From assembly GCA_031295385.1 (NCBI GenBank), contig JAUMOL010000013.1, positions 112,456 to 176,455 of the forward strand: DNA of 64,000 nt, read 5' to 3'. Position numbers and translations under genes: made by a program. Position 1 is the stretch's first letter. Each line of letters begins with the position of its first letter. The DNA comes from Collinsella sp. GTDB taxonomy: Bacteria > Actinomycetota > Coriobacteriia > Coriobacteriales > Coriobacteriaceae. Under the pieces are notes generated by a model. The model made no database searches, had not been told where the DNA came from, and saw only the letters and a program-made list of their open reading frames with translations. Below, in pieces: positions 17,295 through 25,373 of the stretch.

Positions 17295-17804
17295 CTAGTT
17301 CTCGGCTTGCTCAACCCGTACCTTGACACGTGTCGGATTGCCGTGGCTGTCGAGGGTCTTTGCATCGAGTGCCTGGATCTCGATGTACGCCTCGCCTTCT
17401 TTGATGTCGCCGGCGGGGCACGTTTCGATTGTCTTGCCGGTCTCGACCACACCGGATTCGTACATGGTCTCGTCGTTTTGGATGACGCGGAATCGCTGGG
17501 GAAATTTATTGTCTTGGACGTTTTGCACGTTGACGCGCAGCTTGCCGTCCTCCTGCAGCTGAGCGACCGGCGCGACCGAAATCGTCATCATGTTGTCGCG
17601 GACGATGGCGTCGAGCTCATCCTGGATTTCCTGGCGCGTTTTGCCCTCGGCCGTCGTAACCGAAGCGCCCGCCTCGGGTACGGGCCGCGACTGCCAAGTG
17701 TATAGTCCTACGGCGACAAGGGCGCAGACGATGGCCAGGCAGGCAACGATGAGCTTCTTGCGATGCCCCAGGCCTGCAAAGTGGGGCGGCTTCCTCGCGC
17801 TCAC
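17295..17804 (-). CDS. Membrane-anchored extracytoplasmic protein
   Basis: A 169-residue protein with one N-terminal transmembrane helix (LIVACLAIVCALVAVGLYTW) preceded by a basic stretch (RKPPHFAGLGHRKK) and an outer domain of about 130 residues starting QSRPVPEAG. No motif identifies it. The start is taken as GTG 17804, which forms a GTGA overlap with the stop of the upstream gene. The longer open frame to 18122 runs through that gene in another frame and looks Arg-rich, as out-of-frame GC-rich sequence does. Confidence 0.65.
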   Translation of the reverse strand: MSARKPPHFAGLGHRKKLIVACLAIVCALVAVGLYTWQSRPVPEAGASVTTAEGKTRQEIQDELDAIVRDNMMTISVAPVAQLQEDGKLRVNVQNVQDNKFPQRFRVIQNDETMYESGVVETGKTIETCPAGDIKEGEAYIEIQALDAKTLDSHGNPTRVKVRVEQAEN

Positions 17805-18097
17805 GCGGCATCCTTGGCGGTATAGACGCGCGCAAAGGTGGACGGGTCCGCTCCAAAGAGCATGTGAAGCATCAGGCGGCGCGAGTAGACGAGTTCTTCG
17901 AAGTCGGGAGGGAGCTCGATGTCGTGGATATGCGCGATGTGGTGGGCGAGCGCCGAGAACGACTCGGGGTCGCAGATCACATCGGTGGTAACGTGGTAGA
18001 CCGTCGTATCGGGGAATGCCTCTTCGTCGAAAGGCAGGAGATGGGGATCGTCGTCGACTTCGATGGCGATGCCGTACTGGGGCCAGTAATATGCCAT
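17801..18097 (-). CDS. Small protein of unknown function, possible DUF559-like fragment
   Basis: A 98-residue protein with no signal peptide and no membrane segment. The first half, YYWPQYGIAIEVDDDPHLLP, resembles the beta-strand core 'WP-x-hydrophobic-E-V-D' of DUF559/restriction-endonuclease-like domains, but no second catalytic motif is visible and most of that domain would be missing. It is the first gene of the minus-strand operon at 18097-14892, coupled to the next gene by a GTGA overlap. A DNA-related role would be unexpected beside exported proteins, so the match may be chance. Confidence 0.5.
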   Translation of the reverse strand: MAYYWPQYGIAIEVDDDPHLLPFDEEAFPDTTVYHVTTDVICDPESFSALAHHIAHIHDIELPPDFEELVYSRRLMLHMLFGADPSTFARVYTAKDAA

Positions 18098-18212
18098 GGG
18101 AACCTCCCTGCTTCTGGGCCAAAACTTCTATTGGTTTTGGCTGTCGACGCCGACCGTATCAGCCGCTACTTGACCAATTTCTGACCAAATGCTTGACGGA
18201 TTGGCGTCTTCG

Positions 18213-18241
18213 CAGATAAAAGGCGGCAAAAAATACTTCAA
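18213..18241 (-). promoter_or_regulatory. Candidate promoter of the exported-protein operon
   Basis: On the minus strand TTGAAG (18236-18241) and TATCTG (18213-18218) are separated by 17 nt, reading toward the ATG at 18097. Both boxes fit the sigma-70 pattern well enough to list, without experimental support. Confidence 0.35.
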
Positions 18242-18332
18242 CTTTTTTCGAGCGACAATCGAGCGATCGGCGACGGCAGGGAGATATGTGTCAAAAGCAT
18301 CGTCTGTCGAGGAAATCAAGCCGCTCGCCGAA

Positions 18333-18361
18333 TTGCACGAACGTAAAAAACGCCAATTATG
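18333..18361 (+). promoter_or_regulatory. Candidate promoter of the GlcD-EtfBA operon
   Basis: TTGCAC (18333-18338) and ATTATG (18356-18361) are 17 nt apart and lead into the GTG start at 18445, which is preceded by AAGGGGGGGG. Confidence 0.3.
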
Positions 18362-18444
18362 GAGACGGTCTCGAACACGTCGACGAAACGATGCGGTAAC
18401 ATCTCCCTGCAAACACTGTAGTTAGCTAAAGGGGGGGGGTTCGC

Positions 18445-20046
18445 GTGTCTGCAACCATTAAACCCTTCACCGACGAGTTCGAAGAGTATGGTCGCGATGA
18501 GTCTCGCACATCGGGCGAGGCCTCGAGCATCTCGTTTCCGACAACGGAGGACGAGGTCCGCGCCATTTTGAAAAAGCTCCATGCCGAGCGTGTCCCGGTA
18601 ACGGTTCAGGGCGCCCGAACCGGCCTTGCCGCCGGTGCCGTGCCCCACGGCGGGCATATCCTCAATACTTCCCGTATGAATCGCTACTTGGGCCTTCGCC
18701 GCGATGAACAAGGCCAATTTTTGCTGCGCGTGGAGCCGGGCGTTGTGCTCTCGGAGCTGCGCAAGCAGCTGAGCAAGAAAGTGCTGCCGACCGCTGGCTG
18801 GGACCAGGCATCGCTTAAGGCCTACGATGAGTTTCAAGAGGCCCCCGAGCAGTTTTTTCCCACCGATCCCACCGAGGCATCTGCCTGTTTGGGCGGCATG
18901 GCGGCATGTAACGCCTCCGGTGCCCGCAGCTACGCCTACGGCCCCATGCGCCCACATATCACGGGACTCCACGTCGCGCTGGCTGATGGCGATTTGCTTG
19001 AGCTTCAGCGCGGCGAGGCTTTTGCCCAGGGCCGCCACCTGTCGCTTGTGACGGCAGCGGGCCGTGCTCTCGAGCTCGATCTTCCCGGCTATACCATGCC
19101 CAAGACAAAAAATGCTTCGGGCTATTTCGTTGCTGACGATATGGATGCCATCGATCTGTTTATCGGTGCGTGTGGCACAATCGGCGTCATCACCGAACTC
19201 GAGATTGCCCTGCAGGTGGCACCCGCGGTCGTTTGGGGCGTGAGCTGCTTCTTCGACAGCGAAGACAAGGCCGTGTCCTTCACCGATTCTGTGCGTCCCG
19301 TCCTGTCCCATGCGGCTGCCATCGAGTACTTCGATGCCGGCGCCCTGGATATTCTACGTCGCCAGCGCGAGCAGTCGACGGCGTTTGCCTCGCTGCCTGC
19401 GCTCGACAAAGACGCCAAGGTCTGTGTCTACGTGGAGCTCGACTGCGACGACGAAGCCCAGGCGACTGAGGAGCTGTATCACTTGGGGTGGGTACTGGAG
19501 CTTGCGGGTGGCAGTGACGATGCGACATGGGTCGCGCGCACCGAGGTCGATCGCGAGTGTCAGCGATTCTTCCGCCATGCGGTGCCCGAGAGCGTCAACA
19601 TGCTCATCGACGAGCGCCGCCGCATGGATCCCACCATCACCAAACTGGGTTCGGACATGTCGGTGCCCAACGCGCACTTGGCCGATGTCATCGCCCTCTA
19701 TCGCCGCACGCTGGCCGAAAGTGGGCTTGAATCTGCCGCCTGGGGGCATATCGGCAACAACCATCTGCATGTGAACATTCTGCCGCGCGATGCGCAGGAT
19801 TATCGCCGCGGCGGAGAACTCTTTGCCCAGTGGGCTTCCGAGGTCACGGTCATGGGCGGCGCCGTCTCCGCAGAACACGGCGTCGGCAAGATCAAGGCGG
19901 GCTTCTTGGAGACGATGTACGGTCACGAGGCCATGGTCGAGTCGGCGCGGCTCAAGCTCCAGCTCGATCCTGCCGGGCAGCTGGGTCGCGGTAACCTGTT
20001 TTCGGAGAAGCTCTTGGATGAGCTCGTCCAGAAAGGGGGCGCGTGA
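18445..20046 (+). CDS. GlcD/LctD-type FAD-linked 2-hydroxyacid (lactate/glycolate) dehydrogenase
   Basis: A 533-residue flavoprotein of the vanillyl-alcohol-oxidase/GlcD family that oxidises 2-hydroxyacids such as D-lactate or glycolate. The FAD-binding domain shows VPVTVQGARTGLAAGAVPHG, then GGMAACNASGARSYAYGPMRPHI (split here at 20 residues when compared) and GTIGVITELEIAL. The C-terminal substrate domain has AAWGHIGNNHLHVN and AEHGVGKIK, the metal/substrate residues of GlcD. The next two genes, EtfB and EtfA, overlap or abut, which is the LctBCD gene set of Acetobacterium woodii in a different order. There the dehydrogenase drives lactate oxidation with NAD by electron confurcation. Substrate and stereochemistry are inference. 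Confidence 0.85.
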   Translation: MSATIKPFTDEFEEYGRDESRTSGEASSISFPTTEDEVRAILKKLHAERVPVTVQGARTGLAAGAVPHGGHILNTSRMNRYLGLRRDEQGQFLLRVEPGVVLSELRKQLSKKVLPTAGWDQASLKAYDEFQEAPEQFFPTDPTEASACLGGMAACNASGARSYAYGPMRPHITGLHVALADGDLLELQRGEAFAQGRHLSLVTAAGRALELDLPGYTMPKTKNASGYFVADDMDAIDLFIGACGTIGVITELEIALQVAPAVVWGVSCFFDSEDKAVSFTDSVRPVLSHAAAIEYFDAGALDILRRQREQSTAFASLPALDKDAKVCVYVELDCDDEAQATEELYHLGWVLELAGGSDDATWVARTEVDRECQRFFRHAVPESVNMLIDERRRMDPTITKLGSDMSVPNAHLADVIALYRRTLAESGLESAAWGHIGNNHLHVNILPRDAQDYRRGGELFAQWASEVTVMGGAVSAEHGVGKIKAGFLETMYGHEAMVESARLKLQLDPAGQLGRGNLFSEKLLDELVQKGGA

Positions 20047-20864
20047 AGATGAGCGATTTCCATATGGTAGTGTGCGTCAAGGCGGTGCCGGGCAGCACCG
20101 AGGTCAAGATGGACCCCAAGACCAATACCATCGTGCGCGATGGCAAGCAGGCGGTCATTAATCCCTTCGATGCAAGTGCCCTAGAATGCGCGCTGGCGCT
20201 GAAGGACGACTTTATCGGCTTTGGCATGGACGTGCGCGTAACGGTGGTGTCGATGGGCATCCCCGCGACTGAATCGCTATTGCGCGACTGCATCGCCCGA
20301 GGCGCCGACGACGCGCTGCTGCTAACCGATCGCGCCTTTGCGGGCGCCGATACCCTAGCCACCACCTATGCCCTCAAATGCGGTATCGAGGCGCTCGATG
20401 AGGACTTCGACCTGCTCATCTGCGGCAAGATGGCAGTGGACGGCGATACGGCCCAGATCGGCCCCGAGCTTGCCGGTGCCTTTGAGATCCCCTGCGTGAC
20501 CGACGTGAGCTGCGTGCAAAGCGCGGGCTTTACGACGTGTGGCTCGCTGGCGCTCGTTCACGGATGCGATGCCGGCGAGGAGACGGTGTACCTTGAGATG
20601 CCGTGCGCGATGACGACCGCCAAGGAGATTGGCCAGTTGCGTATGCCGAGTATTGCCGGTATTCGTGCGGCGGAGGAGGCGGACGTGCGCGTGGTCAGTG
20701 CCGCCGACGTGAACGCCGATCCCTCGCGTTGTGGCCTTGCCGGATCACCGACGCAGGTCGTGCGCTCGTTTGTGCCCGACCGTGATCAAACGTGCGAGGC
20801 CGTTGAGGGAACGGCGTCCGAGCAGGCGGTAAAACTTGCCAAGATTATCGAGGGGATGGCATAG
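20043..20864 (+). CDS. etfB: Electron-transfer flavoprotein subunit beta (LctB-like)
   Basis: A 273-residue EtfB. The N-terminus HMVVCVKAVPGSTEVKMDPK and the mid segment DLLICGKMAVDGDTAQIGPE are family signatures; the latter contacts AMP or the second FAD of bifurcating Etf. It overlaps the dehydrogenase stop by 4 nt (GTGA), and etfA starts immediately after its stop. In confurcating Etf of the LDH complex, EtfB holds the bifurcating FAD next to the NAD site. Whether this Etf bifurcates needs structural-motif comparison. An alternative start is ATG 20049. Confidence 0.9.
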   Translation: MKMSDFHMVVCVKAVPGSTEVKMDPKTNTIVRDGKQAVINPFDASALECALALKDDFIGFGMDVRVTVVSMGIPATESLLRDCIARGADDALLLTDRAFAGADTLATTYALKCGIEALDEDFDLLICGKMAVDGDTAQIGPELAGAFEIPCVTDVSCVQSAGFTTCGSLALVHGCDAGEETVYLEMPCAMTTAKEIGQLRMPSIAGIRAAEEADVRVVSAADVNADPSRCGLAGSPTQVVRSFVPDRDQTCEAVEGTASEQAVKLAKIIEGMA

Positions 20865-22070
20865 ATGAGCGGACTGATTATCGATAGCGAAGCCTGTATC
20901 GGCTGCGGTCGCTGCGTTCGCGCCTGTGCCTCGGGCGGCATCGTAGTGGAAGGCGAGCGGCCCAACCGTTGCGCCCGCGTAACCGACGGCTGCATCCTAT
21001 GCGGCGGATGTGTCGACGTCTGCCCCGTCAACGCTATCTCGATCGAGCGTGACAAGGCCGCTGGTGCGGTGGACCTTGATGCATATCGAGACATTTGGGT
21101 CTTCGTGCAGACTGACGAGCACGACGCCGTGGCTCCCGTGGCCTACGAGCTCATGGGCAAGGGGCGCGAGCTTGCCGATGCTCGCGGCTGCCGTCTGGTG
21201 GCACTGGTCGGCATGAGCCCCGAGGGCTCGCTCGGGGACCTGGAACATCTGGTTTGCGCGGGCGCCGACGAAGTCCTGGCCTGTCGCGATGAGCGTCTGC
21301 GCCAAAACGATGCGGAGGTCTACGCCCACTTGATCTGCGATTTGGTAGCCGAACGCAAACCCGAGGCCATCTTATACGGTGCGACCGCTTTTGGTCGCGA
21401 ACTGGCACCCGGCGTTGCCGTGCGTTTGCAGACGGGTCTTACGGCCGACTGCACCGTGCTTTCGATGGATGCGGAGACGGGCCTACTGCAGCAGACGCGC
21501 CCGGCGTTTGGCGGCAACTTGATGGCCACCATCATTTGCCCCAACCACCGTCCGCAGATGGCAACGGTGCGCTCCGGTATCTTTAAGGCTCCCGACTTCG
21601 ACTACGGCCGCTCCGGCACGATCACCCAGATATCACTTGCGGATGATGCTAAGGCTCGTGTCGAGATCTCGATTCCCGCCGAGGAGTGGGGACAGCAGGC
21701 TTCGATCGCCGATGCCGAGCGCCTGGTCGTGGTGGGTCGCGGCATTGGTTCCAAGAAAAATCTGCCGCTGATGCGAAGGCTCGCCGAGGCTCTGGGAGCC
21801 GAGCTTGGCTGCACGCGACCTGTCGTGGAGGCCGGCTGGTTGGAGTATCGCCATCAGATTGGCCAGACGGGCGTATCGGTTTCGCCCAAGCTTCTCGTGA
21901 GTATCGGTGTTTCGGGCGCCATCCAGCATCTTGCCGGCATCGGTGGGGCTGAGTGCATTATCGCCATCAACGAGGACCCGGATGCCCCCATTTTTGGTAC
22001 TGCCCAGTACAAGGTTGTCGGCGATGCCGTCGAGGTCGTCGAGGAGCTGCTGGCTCAGCTTGAGCGCTAG
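20865..22070 (+). CDS. etfA: Electron-transfer flavoprotein subunit alpha with N-terminal 2[4Fe-4S] ferredoxin domain (LctC-like)
   Basis: A 401-residue EtfA fused to a ferredoxin-like head. The first 60 residues contain two cysteine clusters, CIGCGRCVRAC and CILCGGCVDVCPV, followed by the Etf-alpha domain. That domain carries LQTGLTADCTVL and the FAD-binding region VVVGRGIGSKKN with VSIGVSGAIQHLAGI and CIIAINEDPDAPIFG. An N-terminal ferredoxin domain on EtfA is characteristic of LctC and CarE, the Etfs that couple to ferredoxin. It is the third gene of the operon; its stop overlaps the convergent HD gene by 4 bp. Confidence 0.9.
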   Translation: MSGLIIDSEACIGCGRCVRACASGGIVVEGERPNRCARVTDGCILCGGCVDVCPVNAISIERDKAAGAVDLDAYRDIWVFVQTDEHDAVAPVAYELMGKGRELADARGCRLVALVGMSPEGSLGDLEHLVCAGADEVLACRDERLRQNDAEVYAHLICDLVAERKPEAILYGATAFGRELAPGVAVRLQTGLTADCTVLSMDAETGLLQQTRPAFGGNLMATIICPNHRPQMATVRSGIFKAPDFDYGRSGTITQISLADDAKARVEISIPAEEWGQQASIADAERLVVVGRGIGSKKNLPLMRRLAEALGAELGCTRPVVEAGWLEYRHQIGQTGVSVSPKLLVSIGVSGAIQHLAGIGGAECIIAINEDPDAPIFGTAQYKVVGDAVEVVEELLAQLER

Positions 22071-22879
22071 GCGCGCGCCAGCCAGTCGCGCATCTCGTCC
22101 TTAAGGCGGCTCCAAGTTGCCTGCGTGGCGGGGTCGGTAAAGGGCCGCGTGATGCCAAAAGGCGCGTCGAGCAGGCGGTAGATATTGCCCTGCTCGCGCG
22201 CCAGCGCGCGGCTCGCTGGATAGACGAGCTCAAACATAAAGCAGATGAGCCCCACCAGGTAGTCCGCCGGCTCGTTGCGCTCGTCGCGCGCGACGCAGCG
22301 GTGCTCGTCAAAGGCAGCAAGTGTCGGCGACGAGAAACGGCTGCCGAGAAACGTCTTCTCGTCCACCTTGAGGATGGTGTCGACGGTGCTGTCGGCGATG
22401 GTACGCATAATGTCGATCTTGTCGCCATCGCGCACGATATCGCAGAAGCTCCGCGTGCGCTCGTCGAGCTGCGCGGGTAGACGGAAATCGCTGTGATAGG
22501 CAATGCTCGCTCGGATGAGCTCATCTTCTGCCGGGTCATCGATAAAGTCGCGGATGCTCGTTACGGCGGGTGCATCGGCGGGATTCTCGCCAAAGAGGAT
22601 CTCGATGCCCAGCACCGCATGGCTCATGCTCTCGGCGTCCTTAAAGGTGTCCCAGCGTCGCAGCTGCTCAAAGCGGCCCATATCGTGCAGCAGGCCGCAA
22701 AGCCATGCCAGGTCAATATCTTCTGACGACCAGCCCTGCTCGCGCGCTACGGCATCGCATGCCTCGGCCACGTGGTACGTATGCTCGATTTTGAGCGCGA
22801 TGCGTGGGTTGGTGGCGTCGTAGGCATCGGTGTAGCTTTTGAAGGCCGCGCGCGCCCGGTCTCGATCGATAGCTGTCAT
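22067..22879 (-). CDS. HD-domain phosphohydrolase
   Basis: A 270-residue protein with the HD fold. The metal-binding series is HTYHVAEACD, the paired LLHDMGRFEQ, a downstream His (AESMSHAVLG) and a final Asp in FCDIVRDGDKID. Such proteins hydrolyse phosphomonoesters or nucleotides; the substrate is unknown. The start has AGGAAG 5 nt upstream of ATG 22879. Convergent with etfA, sharing 4 bp at the stops, so it is not part of that operon. Confidence 0.8.
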   Translation of the reverse strand: MTAIDRDRARAAFKSYTDAYDATNPRIALKIEHTYHVAEACDAVAREQGWSSEDIDLAWLCGLLHDMGRFEQLRRWDTFKDAESMSHAVLGIEILFGENPADAPAVTSIRDFIDDPAEDELIRASIAYHSDFRLPAQLDERTRSFCDIVRDGDKIDIMRTIADSTVDTILKVDEKTFLGSRFSSPTLAAFDEHRCVARDERNEPADYLVGLICFMFELVYPASRALAREQGNIYRLLDAPFGITRPFTDPATQATWSRLKDEMRDWLARA

Positions 22880-23005
22880 AATGACTTCCTAAAAAGTTGT
22901 GTCTTTCGATCCGGTGGCAATTGTAGGTGAACTCGGTTGCTGTCGGATGATGATTCTGCCGTATCGCTACATGCGGCTCGGAGATCTTGTCAGGATGAGA
23001 AGCGT

Positions 23006-23698
23006 ATGGTGCTCAAAATCGTTAGAACCGTCTGGCCGGTGATGCTTACCTATGTTGCAATAGGCGCGCCGTGCGGAATGATCATGGGGCAGACGGGAAT
23101 GGAGCCCTGGATGGTCTTTGCTCTGAGCAGCACGTTTGTGACGGGCAGCGGGCAGTTTATGATCTGCAACCTGTGGCTGGCGGGTGTGCCTGCAGCATCG
23201 ATCGTCGCGAGCGTCGCCGCCATCTCCTCGCGTTTTGCGCTTTACTCGGCATCGATCGCGCCGCATCTGACGGGTGCCTCGAAGCGTCAGACGCTGGCTG
23301 TTGCCGCGACACTTACCGAGGAGGCATACGGCATCTCGCTTGCCAAGTTGGTTGAAGGGGAGGATTGGGGCCCGCGTGAGTCCTTCGTGCTCAACGTGAT
23401 CCTCATCGCAACATGGGGCGTTTCGTGTACGACGGGCGCCATCGTCGGCGCCGTTGTCGATGTTCCCACCGCCATTGCAGCCTTTGTCTGCACCTCACTC
23501 TTTATCTGCCTGCTCTTTTCGCAGCGGCTGTCGCGCGGTAACGTTGTCGCGGCGGTTTCGGGCGCGGTGTCCGTCGCCGTATGCAAGTTCTTGGGCCTCG
23601 CGAATATTGCCGTGCCGGCAAGCGTCGTGGTCGGCATTGCCATTGCGCTGGCGTGCGATGCTGTATTTGACGGAAGAGGTGCCCGCGATGCCCGTTAA
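23006..23698 (+). CDS. azlC: AzlC-family branched-chain amino acid exporter, large subunit
   Basis: A 230-residue membrane protein of the AzlC/YgaZ family with about 6 helices: PVMLTYVAIGAPCGMIMGQ, STFVTGSGQFMICNLWLAG and ATLTEEAYGISLAKL are typical. Together with AzlD (overlapping by 11 nt) it forms an exporter for branched-chain amino acids in B. subtilis and E. coli (YgaZH). ATG 23006 is preferred over 22937 because AGGATGAG precedes it and the upstream codons are not hydrophobic. The same window contains a full liv importer at 36.6 kb, so import and export of the same amino acids are both encoded here. Confidence 0.85.
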   Translation: MVLKIVRTVWPVMLTYVAIGAPCGMIMGQTGMEPWMVFALSSTFVTGSGQFMICNLWLAGVPAASIVASVAAISSRFALYSASIAPHLTGASKRQTLAVAATLTEEAYGISLAKLVEGEDWGPRESFVLNVILIATWGVSCTTGAIVGAVVDVPTAIAAFVCTSLFICLLFSQRLSRGNVVAAVSGAVSVAVCKFLGLANIAVPASVVVGIAIALACDAVFDGRGARDAR

Positions 23699-24011
23699 CG
23701 AGTTCTTGGTTCTGTGGCTGTCGTCGTGGGCTGCTATCGCGTTCTTTCGCATCGCGCCGGCGTTCGCCTTGCGCGGACGGACCCTGTCGCCCCGCATTAC
23801 CGAGGCCCTAGGCTATATCCCGCCCGCTGCCTTTGCCGCGCTGGTCGCCAACGACTTGGTGAACCCCGGCGCGTTCGACGCGGGACTCTGGCCTGCCTTG
23901 GTTCCCTGGATTGCGGCCGCCGGCGTCGTGGCCGTGGCGGTCAAGACAAAATCGATGCTGTGGTGCTGCGTCTCGGGCATCGTACTCTATATTGTCTTGA
24001 GCCTTATATAG
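23688..24011 (+). CDS. azlD: AzlD-family branched-chain amino acid exporter, small subunit
   Basis: A 107-residue protein with 4 hydrophobic stretches: LVLWLSSWAAIAFFRIAPAF, GYIPPAAFAALVANDL, WIAAAGVVAVAVKT and LWCCVSGIVLYIVLSLI. The 'R-ITEALGYIPPAAFAAL' segment is the AzlD signature. It starts inside azlC (ATG 23688, preceded by GGAAGAGG) and is translationally coupled to it. It is needed with AzlC for export in characterised systems. Confidence 0.88.
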   Translation: MPVNEFLVLWLSSWAAIAFFRIAPAFALRGRTLSPRITEALGYIPPAAFAALVANDLVNPGAFDAGLWPALVPWIAAAGVVAVAVKTKSMLWCCVSGIVLYIVLSLI

Positions 24012-24161
24012 GGCTGGCGTTGCGGGCGCCGAATCTCGTTCCATCCCAACTTGTAGAATTTTTCACCGAGCTGGTCTATTTCTTCTGGTACCATGGTCAA
24101 ACTTTACTGTAGCAAAGCGTGACGTGGGCTTTTGTACCCCGTCAGCGGAAATGGGGGTTTC

Positions 24162-25184
24162 ATGGCACAGGAAGCAACCGCCAACGAGCAAAAGAAATTC
24201 AAGGTCCCGCGTATCCCGGGCGACATCATGATCTACCCGATGATCGTCGGCCTTCTGCTCAATACCTTCTGCCCGCAGGTCTTTGAGATCGGTGGCTTCT
24301 TTACCGCCGCCTGCCGCGGTGGGTCCAATACCATCGTCGCCGCGATCCTGCTGTTTGTGGGCGCCGGCATCAGCTTTAAGTCCACGCCGGGCGCTATCAA
24401 GACCGGCATCGTCGTACTGATCCCCAAGCTGGTCGTCGCAGCGGCTCTCGGCCTAGGCGTGGCATATTTCTTTAACGACAACTTCCTGGGTCTGAGCTCC
24501 GTGTCTATCATCGGCGGCATCACGTTTTGCAACATGGCGCTCTATACGGGCATCATGGGCGAGTTCGGCGATGAGTCCGAGCAGGGCGCCGTCGGTATCC
24601 TGTTCTTTACGGCCGGCCCCGCCGTCACGATGATCATCCTTGGTGTTTCGGGTCTTGCCAACATCCCCGTCGGCACTATCATCGGCTCCATTTTGCCGCT
24701 CGTTATCGGCATGGTTCTGGGCAACCTGTTCCCGTTTATCAAGAACCTGCTGGTCCCCGGCGCCAATCCCGCGATCGCTGTCATCGGTTTTCAGCTCGGT
24801 GCGTCCATGAGCCTTTCGAGCTTCATCACCGGCGGCATTTCGGGCATCCTGCTGGGCCTCATCACGCTCTTTATCGTCGGTCCCATCACCTTTGCGTTCG
24901 AGCGCCTGTGCGGTGGTAACGGCAAGGCTGCCGTGGCTTGCTCCACCATCGCCGGCACGGCTATGACCACGCCGGTTGCTCTCGCCGAGGTCGCGCCGTG
25001 CTACGCCGAGCTTGCGCCCACCGCGTATGCGCAGATCGCCACTGCCGTCATCATCACGGCAATCATGGCCCCGATTCTGACTGGCTGGGTCGATAAGAAG
25101 TTCTGCCACGGCAAAGAGGATCTGTCGGTCGAAGGCGTCGAGGCTATTGAGGAGGCTGTTGCGACCGATATCGACGGCGAGTAG
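24162..25184 (+). CDS. 2-keto-3-deoxygluconate (KDG) permease family transporter
   Basis: A 340-residue membrane protein with about 10 helices of the KdgT family, which imports 2-keto-3-deoxygluconate by proton symport. Marks include RIPGDIMIYPMIVGLLLNTF at the start, LFVGAGISFKSTP, GGITFCNMALYTGIMGEFGD and VACSTIAGTAMTTPVALAE. ATG 24162 is used; the in-frame TTG at 24132 lacks a ribosome site. No pectin or KDG catabolism gene is adjacent, so the substrate is inferred from family only. A long perfect inverted repeat follows at 25229-25276. Confidence 0.85.
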   Translation: MAQEATANEQKKFKVPRIPGDIMIYPMIVGLLLNTFCPQVFEIGGFFTAACRGGSNTIVAAILLFVGAGISFKSTPGAIKTGIVVLIPKLVVAAALGLGVAYFFNDNFLGLSSVSIIGGITFCNMALYTGIMGEFGDESEQGAVGILFFTAGPAVTMIILGVSGLANIPVGTIIGSILPLVIGMVLGNLFPFIKNLLVPGANPAIAVIGFQLGASMSLSSFITGGISGILLGLITLFIVGPITFAFERLCGGNGKAAVACSTIAGTAMTTPVALAEVAPCYAELAPTAYAQIATAVIITAIMAPILTGWVDKKFCHGKEDLSVEGVEAIEEAVATDIDGE

Positions 25185-25228
25185 TCGTCTCTTCGAATCA
25201 GTGAAACGGTGCGTGCAATTCGCGCCAT

Positions 25229-25276
25229 CAGAGCGTCCGAACGGCATCTGTTATCCAGAGTCATTCGGACGCTCTG
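25229..25276 (+). terminator. Probable terminator after the KDG permease gene
   Basis: Perfect 13-bp arms CAGAGCGTCCGAA and TTCGGACGCTCTG enclose 22 nt and are followed by CTATTATTCCC, which has only a short U-poor tract. It can serve both strands. No gene lies between 25185 and 25373. Confidence 0.5.
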
Positions 25277-25373
25277 CTATTATTCCCTTTACCCCTGCGG
25301 AGTAAGGGGTGTTTGGTGCCCGGGCATGACTCGGGCGATTCTGGCGACTTGGATATAGAGGGGATGGGACCTA

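Larger units (their letters stand above)
18098..18444. other. 347-bp gap between divergent operons, no supportable gene
   Basis: This gap separates the minus-strand exported-protein operon from the plus-strand flavoprotein operon. Short open frames exist on both strands (18128-18412 minus, 18189-18425 plus), but neither has a ribosome site or recognisable content. It holds the two candidate promoters listed separately. Confidence 0.6.

Noticed and set aside
18128..18425. Short frames in the gap between divergent operons
   Set aside because: Neither has a ribosome site or any similarity I can recognise. The region looks like promoters and untranslated leaders.
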